Below, one piece after another: positions 50,463-60,776 of a stretch of DNA of 64,000 nt. This DNA is from Candidatus Coatesiibacteriota bacterium. GTDB taxonomy: Bacteria > RBG-13-66-14 > B26-G2 > JAUVZD01. Each line of letters begins with the position of its first letter. Within the stretch, counting starts at the first letter, position 1. The notes under the pieces were generated by a model that was given only the letters and a program-made list of their open reading frames with translations, searched no databases and was not told the DNA's origin. The stretch is from contig JAUVZD010000008.1 in the NCBI GenBank assembly GCA_030602715.1, positions 1-64,000 on the forward strand, in the 5' to 3' direction. The position numbers and the translations under genes are program-made.

Positions 50463-50487
50463 GTTTAAATATCATATTATTAGGAAA

Positions 50488-50547
50488 GGAAGCAGCACAT
50501 TTTTATATGCCCCCAAAATGGGGGTTTGCTTTTTGGCTGTTGCTTCC
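50488..50547 (+). terminator. Nested hairpin after tatA
   Basis: Inner stem CCCCC/GGGGG (around 50510-50524) is followed by TTTGCTTTTT. An outer stem GGAAGCAGCA (50488-50497) / TGTTGCTTCC (50538-50547, one G-T pair) embraces it. Probably the terminator of the upstream operon; the outer stem is unusual. Confidence 0.6.
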
Positions 50548-50580
50548 TTCTACCTATTCATATTCATATAACTTACCGCC

Positions 50581-50609
50581 TTGACCCTCCCCCCACCATA
50601 AGTTATACT
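50581..50609 (+). promoter_or_regulatory. Sigma70-like promoter of gatB
   Basis: TTGACC (50581-50586), exactly 17 bp, TATACT (50604-50609). Confidence 0.7.
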
Positions 50610-50659
50610 CAATCACACCAACCCTAGAAGACCATTGATCTATTTTCCGGGAGGTATCC

Positions 50660-52111
50660 TTGCCTGCCAAACTTGAGGGCTACTCCATCACCGTTGGCAT
50701 AGAGGTGCATCTACAGCTCGCCACCACAACCAAAGCCTTCTGCGCATGCCCCACCACCTACGGCGCCCCGCCCAACACCCAGACCTGCCCCATCTGTCTG
50801 GGGCATCCCGGCACCCTGCCCGCACCAAACAGACGGATGTGGGAATATACGGTAATCGCTGCCTTGGCTCTGAACTGCAAGCTCCATCAGACCACCCGTT
50901 ATGACCGCAAGAACTACTTCTATCCCGATCTGCCCAAGGGCTTCCAGATATCCCAGCGGGACATACCGGTGGGCTACGACGGCTTTCTTGAGTTTTACGC
51001 CGACGAGGAGGGAGAGAAGCTGGTGCGTTGGGAGATAGAGCGGGTGCATCTGGAGGAGGACACCGCCAAGATAACCCACGAGGAGGGAGCATCCCTGCTG
51101 GACTTCAACCGAGCAGGAGTGCCGTTGATGGAGGTGGTCTCCAAGCCGATGAAGGCATCTCCCCAGGAGGCATATTATTATCTTCGTGCGCTTCGTGCCA
51201 CCCTGCTCGCCCTGGGCGTCTCCGACTGTTCCATGGAGGAGGGCAGTTTCCGCTGTGACACCAATATCTCCGTCGCTCCAAGGGGCGCGGAAATGGGCAC
51301 CAAGGTGGAGATAAAGAACCTCAACTCCCTGCGGGCTGTGCGCCGCTCCCTGGAGTACGAATTTCAGCGGCAGGTGGCGCTTTTAGAAGGGGGAGGGAAG
51401 GTGGAGCAGGAGACCCGCCACTGGGACGAGGGGGCTGACAAAACCCGCCTCGGACGGAGCAAGGAGGAGTCCGCCGACTACCGCTACTTCCCGGAGCCGG
51501 ACATTCCCCCTGTTTATGTAAGCGACCAGTGGGTTGAGGAACTCAAGGCGAAGGCCGGCGAGATGCCCCTTGAGCGTATCAAACGCTATCGGGGGCTGGG
51601 GCTGAATCACTTTGAGGCGGTTACTATGGCGGAGAGACCGCCTTTGGCGGATTACTTTGACCGTTGTATGAGTCTTCTTGATGCACCCAAGCTGGTCGCC
51701 ACCTGGGTGGTGGGTGACCTCTCCGCCCTGGGGGCTACCGCAGGGCTTTCGCCGGCGCAGTTTCCCGTTGAGCCTCAAGAGCTAACCGATCTGCTCCGGA
51801 TGGTTGATGCCGGGGAGGTGAGCGGTCCGGTGGCAAAGGAGGTGCTCGCCAGAGCCTGGGAGAGCGGTGAGGCGCCTAAAACTATAATTGAGAGGGAGGG
51901 GCTTACCCAGATCTCCGATGAGGAGGGGCTGGTGGAGATAGTCTCCTCGGTCATAGAAAACAACCCCGAGGTGGTAAAGAGCATCCTGGCAGGGAAGGAC
52001 AAGGCAGTCGGTCGTCTGGTCGGAGAGGTGATGAAGGCTACTAAAGGGCGAGCAAATCCCGAGTTGGTCAACAAGCTGTTGGCAGAGGAGCTCTCCAAGC
52101 TCAAGGAGTGA
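50660..52111 (+). CDS. gatB: Aspartyl/glutamyl-tRNA amidotransferase subunit B
   Basis: 483 residues. YSITVGIEVHLQL, the zinc cysteines CACP..CPICLGHPG, PKGFQISQ, DFNRAGVPLMEVVS and SDCSMEEGSFRCDTNIS are signatures. The C-terminal YqeY-like helical domain ends in VVKSILAGKDKAVGRLVGEVMK. With GatA and GatC (not here) it converts misacylated Glu-tRNAGln or Asp-tRNAAsn to the amidated form. TTG start with GGGAGGT just upstream. Followed by the AsmA-like gene. Confidence 0.97.
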   Translation: MPAKLEGYSITVGIEVHLQLATTTKAFCACPTTYGAPPNTQTCPICLGHPGTLPAPNRRMWEYTVIAALALNCKLHQTTRYDRKNYFYPDLPKGFQISQRDIPVGYDGFLEFYADEEGEKLVRWEIERVHLEEDTAKITHEEGASLLDFNRAGVPLMEVVSKPMKASPQEAYYYLRALRATLLALGVSDCSMEEGSFRCDTNISVAPRGAEMGTKVEIKNLNSLRAVRRSLEYEFQRQVALLEGGGKVEQETRHWDEGADKTRLGRSKEESADYRYFPEPDIPPVYVSDQWVEELKAKAGEMPLERIKRYRGLGLNHFEAVTMAERPPLADYFDRCMSLLDAPKLVATWVVGDLSALGATAGLSPAQFPVEPQELTDLLRMVDAGEVSGPVAKEVLARAWESGEAPKTIIEREGLTQISDEEGLVEIVSSVIENNPEVVKSILAGKDKAVGRLVGEVMKATKGRANPELVNKLLAEELSKLKE

Positions 52112-52141
52112 CCTTCGGTAATTCTGTGTGAGGAGGGAAGT

Positions 52142-54625
52142 TTGGCTGATAAGGATAAAGGGAAGCCCGGCAGAGAGGAGAGGGAAGAGGACGCCCTACA
52201 GATTGCCGGGGAGGAGGGCACGGAAAAGAAACGGAGACCGTGGTTCACTAGAAGGAGATGGGTGGTCATCTCCGCCTGCGCCCTCGGTGGTATCCTCCTT
52301 CTGCTTATCCTGGGAATGGCAATTCTACTTCTGGTCAACACGCCGGAGAAGCTCAAGTCCCGTCTGCTCCCCAAGCTGGAGGAGATGGTGGACGGGGAGG
52401 TCACCTTTGAGGACATCCACATGTCGCTTTTTCCCCGCCAGGAGGTGGTTATGGAGGGCTTTGCTTTGACCCCGGCTGACGGTAGCGCCCCTGCGGTAGC
52501 CGAAGAGTTGCAGTTGGGCTTGCATCTCCTCCCCCTCATTGTAGGCGACCTCTCCATCTCCCGCATAACCCTTCTCTCCGCCGACCTGCCCCTCTACCGG
52601 GAGGGGGGTTCCCTCTCCCTGGCTCACTGCTTCCCCAAAGAGGGGAGCCTGACCCGGATGAGCTACAAAGGGAGAATAGAGCTTGATGGGAGTCGGATAA
52701 GGCTTCTGGACCAGAGCGGGTGGTCCTTCACCTGGGAGGGGAGCGATTTTTTCTGCGACCTCAACCTCAACCCCAACGGTGACTCCGTATTTAAGGTGAA
52801 GCTCTCCTGGGAACGGTTGGTAATCTCCGATACCAAGACCAAAGAACCCTCTCCCTTCGCCGGCTTTTCCGGCAGTATTAAACTGGTCGGTAAACATAAG
52901 CGCAAAGAGGGACATATGGAGTTTACTCAGGTTGACCTGAACCTAGCCGGAGCCGAGCTTTCGGCAAGAGGTGAGGTGCGGGACCTGGGCACCGATCTGG
53001 TAACCTTGGATTTTGAGGTGAGCGGAAGCGATGTAGATGCCGGTTCCCTCTTCGCCCTCTTCAATCCCCGGCGGTATGAAGTGTTGGGGCGGGTGGAACT
53101 TGTCGGCAGGGCTGATGTGGATTTGCGGGTTAGCGCCGAGCTTCCCTCGGGGGAGGGCTTTGAAAACATAAATCTGGCGGGGGTGGTTAAATTGTACGAC
53201 GCCCAAATCACCTCACGGTCGGATTCCGGCGGTCGGGGTTCGGCGGAGGACCTTGAGGCTAAGCTGGTCTTTGAGGAGGGGAAGGTGTCGGTAAAGGAGC
53301 TCTACTGCCGGATGGCAGGTGAAGAGTGCGTGGGCTATCTGGAGCTCTCTTGGGGTGGCGAGCCCAGAGTGGTGGGAAAATTCTGGGGGGAGTTTGACGC
53401 CGGCTTGCTATCCTCACTTGCCGGTGGGAAACCCGGCTGGCAGGTCAGCGGCAAAGCCTGCGGGGAGATATACCTGGATGGAGGCGTGGAGGGAGCAGGC
53501 GATATTTCCTACACCGGACATCTGGCGGAAATGTCCGGTCAGTTTTATCTTTCGCCCTTCTCTGCGCCCATAGTGGTCAAAGGAGGTCGTCTGGAGATGG
53601 CTGGATATGAGATGCGCCTCATGGATTGTTCCCTCACTTTGGGCGAATCTCCCATCACCCTGAACGGCACCCTGAAGGGCTTTGAGTTCCCCCGCATAAG
53701 CTACGCCCTCTATTCCCCCAGCCTGGACCTGGATGCGGTGCTCAAGGAAGATCTCTCCCCGCCGTCTGGCGATGTTGAGGCTCTGGAGGAGGGCAGGGTG
53801 ACCCTGGAGGGTGAATATACAATTGACAAACTTCTTTTGTGGAATATCCCGGTGGAGGGCTTCAAGGCAACCACCACATACAATGGCGGGATACTGCAAT
53901 TAAATAGTATGGAGTTCATCGCCTACGGCGGTCCGGTGCGGGGCAAGGCAACCATCCAGATACGGGAGCGGGCATATACCTTCCAGCTGGAGGGGGATTA
54001 TGTGGGCATCAGCAATTGGCTGGATGAGTTTACCGAGAACTACAAAGAGGTGCTTGCGGGAGGCAGGCTTTCTGTGGACATGTTCTTCTCCGCCCGAGGC
54101 ACCTCCGCCGACCCGGTCAAGGAGAGCATCACCGGCCAGGGTGTTTTGATATTTGAACGGGGGACGGTGACCAATCTGTCCATACTGGACCAGCTGGCAG
54201 AGTGGAGTGGGGTGGGGATATTGAACGGCTTCTTCATAGACCGCCTGAAGGGCAGATTCCGTCTGGGAGAGGGGGGTATAACCATCCGGGAGGGCGCACT
54301 TTCCGGTCCGGAAATATATGAGGCGATGATTGACGGATATCTGGGCTTTGACGGGGAGGTTGCCTTCTCCGTCATCCTGCGCCTCTCTCCACAGATGACC
54401 CGGAAGTATTATTCCACTGCGGTTTCGCTTGCCCTGGACAGCAAAGGAAGAGGTGGGATGGCATTCCTGGTGAGCGGAACTTTGGACGAGCCCCGCTTCA
54501 AGCTGGATGCAGAGGCTACCGCAAGGCTGGCTACGGAGTCGGTGGGAGAGGTGGGCGCAGAGGGGCTTTCCCGCTTTGAGAAGGACGAGGAGCTGATGGG
54601 CTTGGATAGCGAGAGTATTTTTTGA
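52142..54625 (+). CDS. AsmA-like membrane-anchored protein
   Basis: 827 residues. A charged cytoplasmic start (residues 1-40) precedes one membrane helix (VVISACALGGILLLLILGMAILLLV, about 40-64). The chorein/AsmA-type N-terminal block follows: LLPKLEEMVDGEVTFEDIHMSLFPRQEVVMEGFAL. Then come long beta-rich repeats of the 'LxGxxxxLxxxGxl' kind, and a late domain with GQGVLIFERGTVTNLSIL and GRFRLGEGGITIREGALSGPEIYEA. AsmA-like proteins are thought to bridge the periplasm and move lipids to the outer membrane. TTG start 52142 with GGAGGGAAG. 30 bp after gatB. Confidence 0.85.
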   Translation: MADKDKGKPGREEREEDALQIAGEEGTEKKRRPWFTRRRWVVISACALGGILLLLILGMAILLLVNTPEKLKSRLLPKLEEMVDGEVTFEDIHMSLFPRQEVVMEGFALTPADGSAPAVAEELQLGLHLLPLIVGDLSISRITLLSADLPLYREGGSLSLAHCFPKEGSLTRMSYKGRIELDGSRIRLLDQSGWSFTWEGSDFFCDLNLNPNGDSVFKVKLSWERLVISDTKTKEPSPFAGFSGSIKLVGKHKRKEGHMEFTQVDLNLAGAELSARGEVRDLGTDLVTLDFEVSGSDVDAGSLFALFNPRRYEVLGRVELVGRADVDLRVSAELPSGEGFENINLAGVVKLYDAQITSRSDSGGRGSAEDLEAKLVFEEGKVSVKELYCRMAGEECVGYLELSWGGEPRVVGKFWGEFDAGLLSSLAGGKPGWQVSGKACGEIYLDGGVEGAGDISYTGHLAEMSGQFYLSPFSAPIVVKGGRLEMAGYEMRLMDCSLTLGESPITLNGTLKGFEFPRISYALYSPSLDLDAVLKEDLSPPSGDVEALEEGRVTLEGEYTIDKLLLWNIPVEGFKATTTYNGGILQLNSMEFIAYGGPVRGKATIQIRERAYTFQLEGDYVGISNWLDEFTENYKEVLAGGRLSVDMFFSARGTSADPVKESITGQGVLIFERGTVTNLSILDQLAEWSGVGILNGFFIDRLKGRFRLGEGGITIREGALSGPEIYEAMIDGYLGFDGEVAFSVILRLSPQMTRKYYSTAVSLALDSKGRGGMAFLVSGTLDEPRFKLDAEATARLATESVGEVGAEGLSRFEKDEELMGLDSESIF

Positions 54626-54689
54626 TTCTGATGTTAGATTTTTGGTCAGTGTTCGGCGGGATTGGCAATGGAATGGTATTATTTTTTTG

Positions 54690-54718
54690 TTGAAATAGTC
54701 GGGTTTTTTTACTATTAT
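54690..54718 (+). promoter_or_regulatory. Sigma70-like promoter of the tagged secreted-protein gene
   Basis: TTGAAA (54690-54695), 17 bp, TATTAT (54713-54718). Confidence 0.6.
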
Positions 54719-54768
54719 TATCTGGGGTTTTTAGAAGAATCAGTTGATTTTTGAAGAAAGGGGGAACG

Positions 54769-55536
54769 ATGAAAGCAGTAATTGCATTTCTGGTTGTGTC
54801 TGTGTCTACTATGGGAGTGTGTTGGGCGGAGGATTTACTGATATTGACCGATGATAGTGGGACTTACAGTTATCCCGACGATATCGGCGACCTGGTCGAT
54901 TCCATGTCTCCAACTCCCAGCTATTTGGTGCAGACCAACAACGGTGACAGTGGAGTATATTCTTCGGATGAGGATTTTTTATCGGATTTTGGTGCGGTCT
55001 TTTGGTATGCCTCCGGGGCTGGCGGCTATGGTCGAACTACCTCCACAGCTGAGTTGAACGCCTGTCAGTCTTATATTGACTCTGGAGGGCATATGCTCGT
55101 CACCGGATATGACCTCATAGGAAGCCCCGATGACCCCAATATGGCTCAAATCATCAACTCCGCCACCTACGGCGACGGTCCCTTCACCACCGGAATGGAA
55201 ATAGTTGAAGAGGGTCATTTCATAGTGGATGGACCCTATGGGACCTTTACGGGGTCATTCTATGTATCTCAAACCGACCACGATCAACTAACGCCGGGAA
55301 CCGATGCGGTGGAGGTCATCACCATTACTGGCTCCGCTAACTCCAAGTGCATCTGCACCGATTATTCTGAGTCTTACGGTGGTACGGTAGTCGGTTGGGT
55401 GGGGAACCGTGGTGACGATGACTTCATAAGCTTCTCCGATTTAGGGGATATGTTCAAGAACTGGCTTTCCTATTTGACCTATCCCACCTCTGTCCAGCCC
55501 ACCAGCTTGGGGCAGATAAAAGCCCTCTACCAGTAA
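54769..55536 (+). CDS. Secreted protein with C-terminal VQPxSLGxxKAL motif
   Basis: 255 residues. A signal peptide (ends CWAED) is followed by LLILTDDSGTYSYPDDIGDLVD, an alpha/beta (flavodoxin- or GATase1-like) domain with VFWYASGAGGYGRTTSTAEL, YIDSGGHMLVTGYDLIG and a GTVVGWVGNRGDDDFISF strand. It is possibly related to ThuA-like or Ig-less secreted families; no function is claimed. The tail VQPTSLGQIKALYQ is shared with the protein at 39606-40184. ATG 54769 has AAAGGGGG upstream. Own promoter and terminator. Confidence 0.8.
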   Translation: MKAVIAFLVVSVSTMGVCWAEDLLILTDDSGTYSYPDDIGDLVDSMSPTPSYLVQTNNGDSGVYSSDEDFLSDFGAVFWYASGAGGYGRTTSTAELNACQSYIDSGGHMLVTGYDLIGSPDDPNMAQIINSATYGDGPFTTGMEIVEEGHFIVDGPYGTFTGSFYVSQTDHDQLTPGTDAVEVITITGSANSKCICTDYSESYGGTVVGWVGNRGDDDFISFSDLGDMFKNWLSYLTYPTSVQPTSLGQIKALYQ

Positions 55537-55563
55537 GCGCATCTCAGCCGAGTAATATACGGC

Positions 55564-55597
55564 AAAGCGCCCAGCCATTGGGGCTGGGTGCTTTTTA
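55564..55597. terminator. Intrinsic terminator between convergent genes
   Basis: AAAGCGCCCAGCC (55564-55576) pairs with GGCTGGGTGCTTT (55582-55594, one G-T pair), followed by TTAT. It may also serve the minus-strand gene 55635-56069. Confidence 0.8.
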
Positions 55598-55634
55598 TAT
55601 ATTTACTTGGGCTAGGGGTTCTGCAGAGGCTTTA

Positions 55635-56069
55635 TTATCCGTTCTCCTCCTCTGTCAACTCCTCGTCAAGGAAGTCCCTGTCTATGAAGTCCTGCCTCTC
55701 AAAGTCCAGCTCCTGGTTTTCTATCTCTGCAAGCAGTTCATCCTGGGCGAACTCCTCAACCTCTTTAAGTTCTTCCTCCTCATCCTCAACAAGTTCTTTA
55801 GCCCCTTCGCCCTTCGGGGAATCGTCAGCGGTTATGAGCCCGATATCTTCGTCAATTTTATCAATCAAGGCATTCTCATCGTCTTCCCGGTCATTCAGCT
55901 CCTCCCCGCAGCGGGGACAGAACTCCGTCTGTTTCCCCAGAAAATAGCCGACGTAGTTGCACTGTGGGCATTCAAACTTTTCCGCCCGAGAACCACATTT
56001 GGGGCATTGTTGAGGACATTCCGGGTCGGCGCCGGTGAAACCACAAGATGGACAGAACCAGGTTTCCAT
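55635..56069 (-). CDS. Zinc-ribbon protein with long acidic C-terminal tail
   Basis: 144 residues. The first 65 hold three CxxC pairs plus one: CPSCGFTG, CPQQCPKCGS, CPQCNYVGYF and CPRCGEE. Residues 70-144 are very acidic (DREDDENALIDKIDEDIG, EDEEEELKEVEEF, FIDRDFLDEEL). The zinc module may bind nucleic acid or a protein; the acidic tail could mimic nucleic acid or recruit basic partners. No family recognised. ATG 56069 follows CGGAGAG. It lies downstream of hutU and probably shares its transcript. Confidence 0.7.
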   Translation of the reverse strand: METWFCPSCGFTGADPECPQQCPKCGSRAEKFECPQCNYVGYFLGKQTEFCPRCGEELNDREDDENALIDKIDEDIGLITADDSPKGEGAKELVEDEEEELKEVEEFAQDELLAEIENQELDFERQDFIDRDFLDEELTEEENG

Positions 56070-56140
56070 TGTTACTCTCCGAAAACTGCAACGGGCGAGG
56101 AAATTATATTCATTAGGTTTTGTGGTTTCAAGTAAAAAAA

Positions 56141-57799
<1,659 letters not shown>

Positions 57800-57953
57800 G
57801 GAAAGCACCTTCTCTTTATAGTTGAGTGTTTTGCGAGTCTTACAAAGTGCATATAATACATACATTATTAGCCTGAAATTTGCAAGAAAATTTGGGGCTA
57901 AAGGTTAGGGATCGGGTCTGACTTGTAGAGTATTGTATAATAAAATTTCCAGC

Positions 57954-57982
57954 TTGACAGTGATGGGTGCGGAGGTTATATT
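57954..57982 (+). promoter_or_regulatory. Sigma70-like promoter of the surface-sugar cluster
   Basis: TTGACA (57954-57959), exactly 17 bp, TATATT (57977-57982). Confidence 0.75.
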
Positions 57983-58031
57983 TTCAATAATCGTAACTGA
58001 TTTCACTTTTTTATCTATCAACGGATAAAGG

Positions 58032-59357
58032 ATGGATAAAATCTACAAGGAGCTAACCGCAAAGATTGAAGCCAGAGACGCCCTTGTGGGTGTCATCGGC
58101 TTGGGCTATGTGGGTCTGCCCCTGGCTATGGAGTTCGGCAGAGCCGGGTTCACCGTCTTGGGCTTTGATACCAACCCCCAACTGGTTGAGCGTTTCAACG
58201 CCTCCGACTGTTACATCGGTCAGGTTGATGAGGGGTTGTTCACCCGGCTGATAGGTGACGGTCATATGTCGGCTACAGGCGACATGGCTCGTCTGGGGGA
58301 GCAGAATGTATTGTGTATATGTGTTCCCACGCCACTGGATAAGCATCGGGAGCCGGATATGACCTTTATCGTCAACACCTGCAAGACTTTGGCTGAGCAC
58401 CTGCGTTCCGGTCAGTTGGTGATTCTTGAATCCACCACCTACCCCGGAACCACCCGGGAGTTGATTAAGCCCCTGCTGGAGGGTAGCGGTCAATCAGTGG
58501 GCGAGGATTTCTTTCTTGCCTATTCCCCGGAACGGATTGACCCCGGCAACAAGGATGTGAAACTGCGCCAGATTCCCAAGGTAGTGGGGGGGATGACAGA
58601 ACGCTGCACTAATCTGGCAAGAGTCCTTTACTCTGCGGTCTTTGATGAGGTCTATGAGGTCTCCTCCCCTGAGGTGGCGGAGATGTCCAAGCTGTTGGAG
58701 AATATATTTCGTTCGGTCAATATCGCCCTGGTCAACGAGATGAAGATGCTCGCCGACCGAATGGGGTTGGACATATGGGAGATAATCCTGGCGGCGGCGA
58801 CCAAACCCTTCGGGTTCCAGCCCTTCTATCCCGGACCGGGGCTGGGAGGGCATTGCATACCCATAGACCCCTTCTATCTCACCTGGAAGGCGAGGCAGTA
58901 TGACTTTCCCACCCGCTTCATTGAGCTTGCCGGACAGATAAATACCAGTATGCCCGATTATGTGGTCAGCCGAACGATGGATGCGTTGAATGAGCGCCGT
59001 ATCTGCTTGAACGGCAGCCGTATTCTGGTGCTGGGGGTGGCTTATAAGCCGAATATTGACGATATGCGGGAGAGTCCGGCGGTGCGCATTATGGAGATAC
59101 TGCAGGAACATGGGGCGGTGGTGGATTATAACGACCCCTATATTCCCAGGATAGCCGACCAGCGTCAGACCGACTTGCGCAAGGAGTCCATTCGGCTCTC
59201 GGAGAAGACATTGGGGGAATACTCGGCGGTTATTATAGTAACCGACCACAGCGATTATGACTTCCAGTGGATAGTTGAGAATTCCCGACTGGTGATTGAT
59301 ACCCGCAATGCCACCCGGGAAGTGGAGGGTTACGAGGACAAGATAGTCCGTGCCTGA
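58032..59357 (+). CDS. Nucleotide-sugar (UDP-N-acetylglucosamine) 6-dehydrogenase, WbpA-like
   Basis: 441 residues. The NAD motif is GVIGLGYVGLPLAMEF; the catalytic Cys is in GPGLGGHCIPIDPFYL near residue 276; the C-terminal domain begins LVLGVAYKPNIDDMRESPA. The PFYL segment after the catalytic Cys and the overall length fit the UDP-GlcNAc/ManNAc dehydrogenases of the WbpA/WecC type rather than UDP-glucose dehydrogenase. It oxidises the sugar C6 to the uronic acid for surface glycans. First gene of the cluster. The specificity is by family resemblance. Confidence 0.93.
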   Translation: MDKIYKELTAKIEARDALVGVIGLGYVGLPLAMEFGRAGFTVLGFDTNPQLVERFNASDCYIGQVDEGLFTRLIGDGHMSATGDMARLGEQNVLCICVPTPLDKHREPDMTFIVNTCKTLAEHLRSGQLVILESTTYPGTTRELIKPLLEGSGQSVGEDFFLAYSPERIDPGNKDVKLRQIPKVVGGMTERCTNLARVLYSAVFDEVYEVSSPEVAEMSKLLENIFRSVNIALVNEMKMLADRMGLDIWEIILAAATKPFGFQPFYPGPGLGGHCIPIDPFYLTWKARQYDFPTRFIELAGQINTSMPDYVVSRTMDALNERRICLNGSRILVLGVAYKPNIDDMRESPAVRIMEILQEHGAVVDYNDPYIPRIADQRQTDLRKESIRLSEKTLGEYSAVIIVTDHSDYDFQWIVENSRLVIDTRNATREVEGYEDKIVRA

Positions 59358-59377
59358 TTTTTTGAGAGGGGAGACGG

Positions 59378-59800
59378 TTGAACAACGCCAAGGCTTTGTT
59401 TGAGCAGGGCTTCAATTGAGCGGAGTCCATACTCCTGGGAGTTGCCCGGGACATAGGAACGGAATCGCCACATTTTCCCCACCTTGCCACCCCTTTCGGC
59501 GGGGGTATGGGGCGCAATCAGATGATGTGCGGGGCTTTGACCGGTGGGGTTATGGTCATAGGACTGCTTTTTGGCAGAAATTCAGGCGGTGGGGAGAAGG
59601 ATAAAGCTTACAGCAGTGTGGACGCCCTCTTCAATGCCTTTAGGGAGAAATTCGGCAATCTGGGTTGTCGGGAGTTGATTGAGGTGGACCTGCGAAGCGA
59701 GGAGGGGCAAAGACTCTATCACGAACGCAATCTTCACTCGGAGAAGTGCTCCCAGTATGTCGCTTTTGTCGCCGACTGGTTGTTGAGCCTAAAGAGATGA
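59378..59800 (+). CDS. C_GCAxxG_C_C-type redox protein, probable selenoprotein (in-frame TGA at 59417)
   Basis: Reading from TTG 59378 (AGGGGAG four bases upstream), the frame runs to 59800 with one interruption, TGA at codon 14. Everything before and after is in phase, giving 140 residues, the family's normal length. Before it stands NAKALFEQGFN, after it AESILLGVARDIG; in family members this is ..LFxxGxNC-A.., so TGA replaces the first conserved Cys. The other three are kept: Cys51 in MMCGALTGG, Cys97 in LGCREL, Cys124 in EKCSQY. A hairpin at 59433-59451 fits a bacterial SECIS. Read as selenocysteine the protein is intact; a nonsense mutation at just this codon is much less likely. Such proteins are thought to be redox-active. 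It sits in the sugar operon, 20 bp after the dehydrogenase. Confidence 0.85.
59433..59451 (+). promoter_or_regulatory. Candidate bacterial SECIS hairpin
   Basis: TCCTGGG (59433-59439) pairs with CCCGGGA (59445-59451) through one G-U; loop AGTTG (59440-59444) with G at its second position. The loop begins 20 nt after the TGA, inside the 16-37 nt window of the published bSECIS model. Confidence 0.65.
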
Positions 59801-59810
59801 GCAGATACTT

Positions 59811-60776
59811 ATGGGTATGGCGAAGCAAAGAGTTATTTTAGTGACCGGGGGTGGTGGTTTCATCGGCAGATGGGTGGTCAGAAGACTTCTCGCCGAGGAA
59901 CGCAAGGTGGTGGTGGTGGACAACTTCTCCAACGCAAGCCCCAGCAACCTTGCTGGGTTTGAGGGGGATGAGAACCTTCTTGCGATACACAGGGAGGATA
60001 TCCGCTGGCGGGAGTTTATGACCGCTCTTTTTGATGAGTATAGGTTCTCCCTCTGTATCCACCTGGCCGCATCCATCAGTGTGCAGGACTCCATTGACCA
60101 CCCCTTGAGCACCTTTGATAACGACACCGTTGCAACCCTCCATCTCCTTGAGCTCTGCAGGCAGCACGAAACCCCCTTCGTCTTCACCTCCACCTGTCTG
60201 GTTTACGATACTTTTGACGGCACAGATGCCATTAGTGAGGAACATCCCGTAAAACCTCATTCACCTTACTCGGCGAGCAAGCTCTCCGCTGAGGCTTTAG
60301 CCCTCTCCTATCACCAGACCTACGACCTTCCGGTCACTGTCCTTCGCCCCTTCAATACCTACGGACCCTTCCAGCGTTCCACGGGAGAGGGGGGCGTGGT
60401 GGCGACCTTTCTTCATAGGGCGCTCGCCGGTGAATCGCTATTGGTCTATGGCGACGGCGAGCAGAGCCGGGACTTGCTCTATGTGGAGGACTGTGCAGAC
60501 TTTATCGTCTCCTCCGCCTTCCAGGAGAGGGCGGTGGGACGGATAATTAATGCAGCCAGCGGCAGAGAGACCAAGATCAACGAGCTGGCGGAGATGATAG
60601 CCGAGGGAAAGGTTGCCATAGAGCATGTGCCTCACATCCATCCCCGAAGCGAGGTGGGGCGTCTGAAGGGGAGCTATGTTCTTGCAGAGGAGCTTCTGGG
60701 ATGGAAGCCGGTGGTGGATTTGGAGGAAGGCATCGCCCGCACCCGGGATTATATCGCCGGGGAGCTGGAGGGGTGA
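59811..60776 (+). CDS. NAD-dependent epimerase/dehydratase (UDP-glucose 4-epimerase-like)
   Basis: 321 residues. The NAD motif is ILVTGGGGFIGRWVV. The active site shows TSTCLVYDTF (Ser/Thr), the Tyr-x3-Lys motif in SPYSASKLSAE, and RPFNTYGPFQR. SDR extended family. It changes the configuration or removes water from a nucleotide sugar. The ATG at 59811 or 59817 is possible. It lies 10 bp after the selenoprotein gene and one base overlaps the aminotransferase start. Confidence 0.94.
   Translation: MGMAKQRVILVTGGGGFIGRWVVRRLLAEERKVVVVDNFSNASPSNLAGFEGDENLLAIHREDIRWREFMTALFDEYRFSLCIHLAASISVQDSIDHPLSTFDNDTVATLHLLELCRQHETPFVFTSTCLVYDTFDGTDAISEEHPVKPHSPYSASKLSAEALALSYHQTYDLPVTVLRPFNTYGPFQRSTGEGGVVATFLHRALAGESLLVYGDGEQSRDLLYVEDCADFIVSSAFQERAVGRIINAASGRETKINELAEMIAEGKVAIEHVPHIHPRSEVGRLKGSYVLAEELLGWKPVVDLEEGIARTRDYIAGELEG

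Noticed and set aside
59378-59506. Reading the TGA at 59417 as a nonsense mutation or a gene boundary, leaving only a short ORF from 59507
   Set aside because: The TGA replaces exactly one conserved Cys, the frame is continuous on both sides with family residues, and the 97-residue remainder would lack the N-terminal third of the family.
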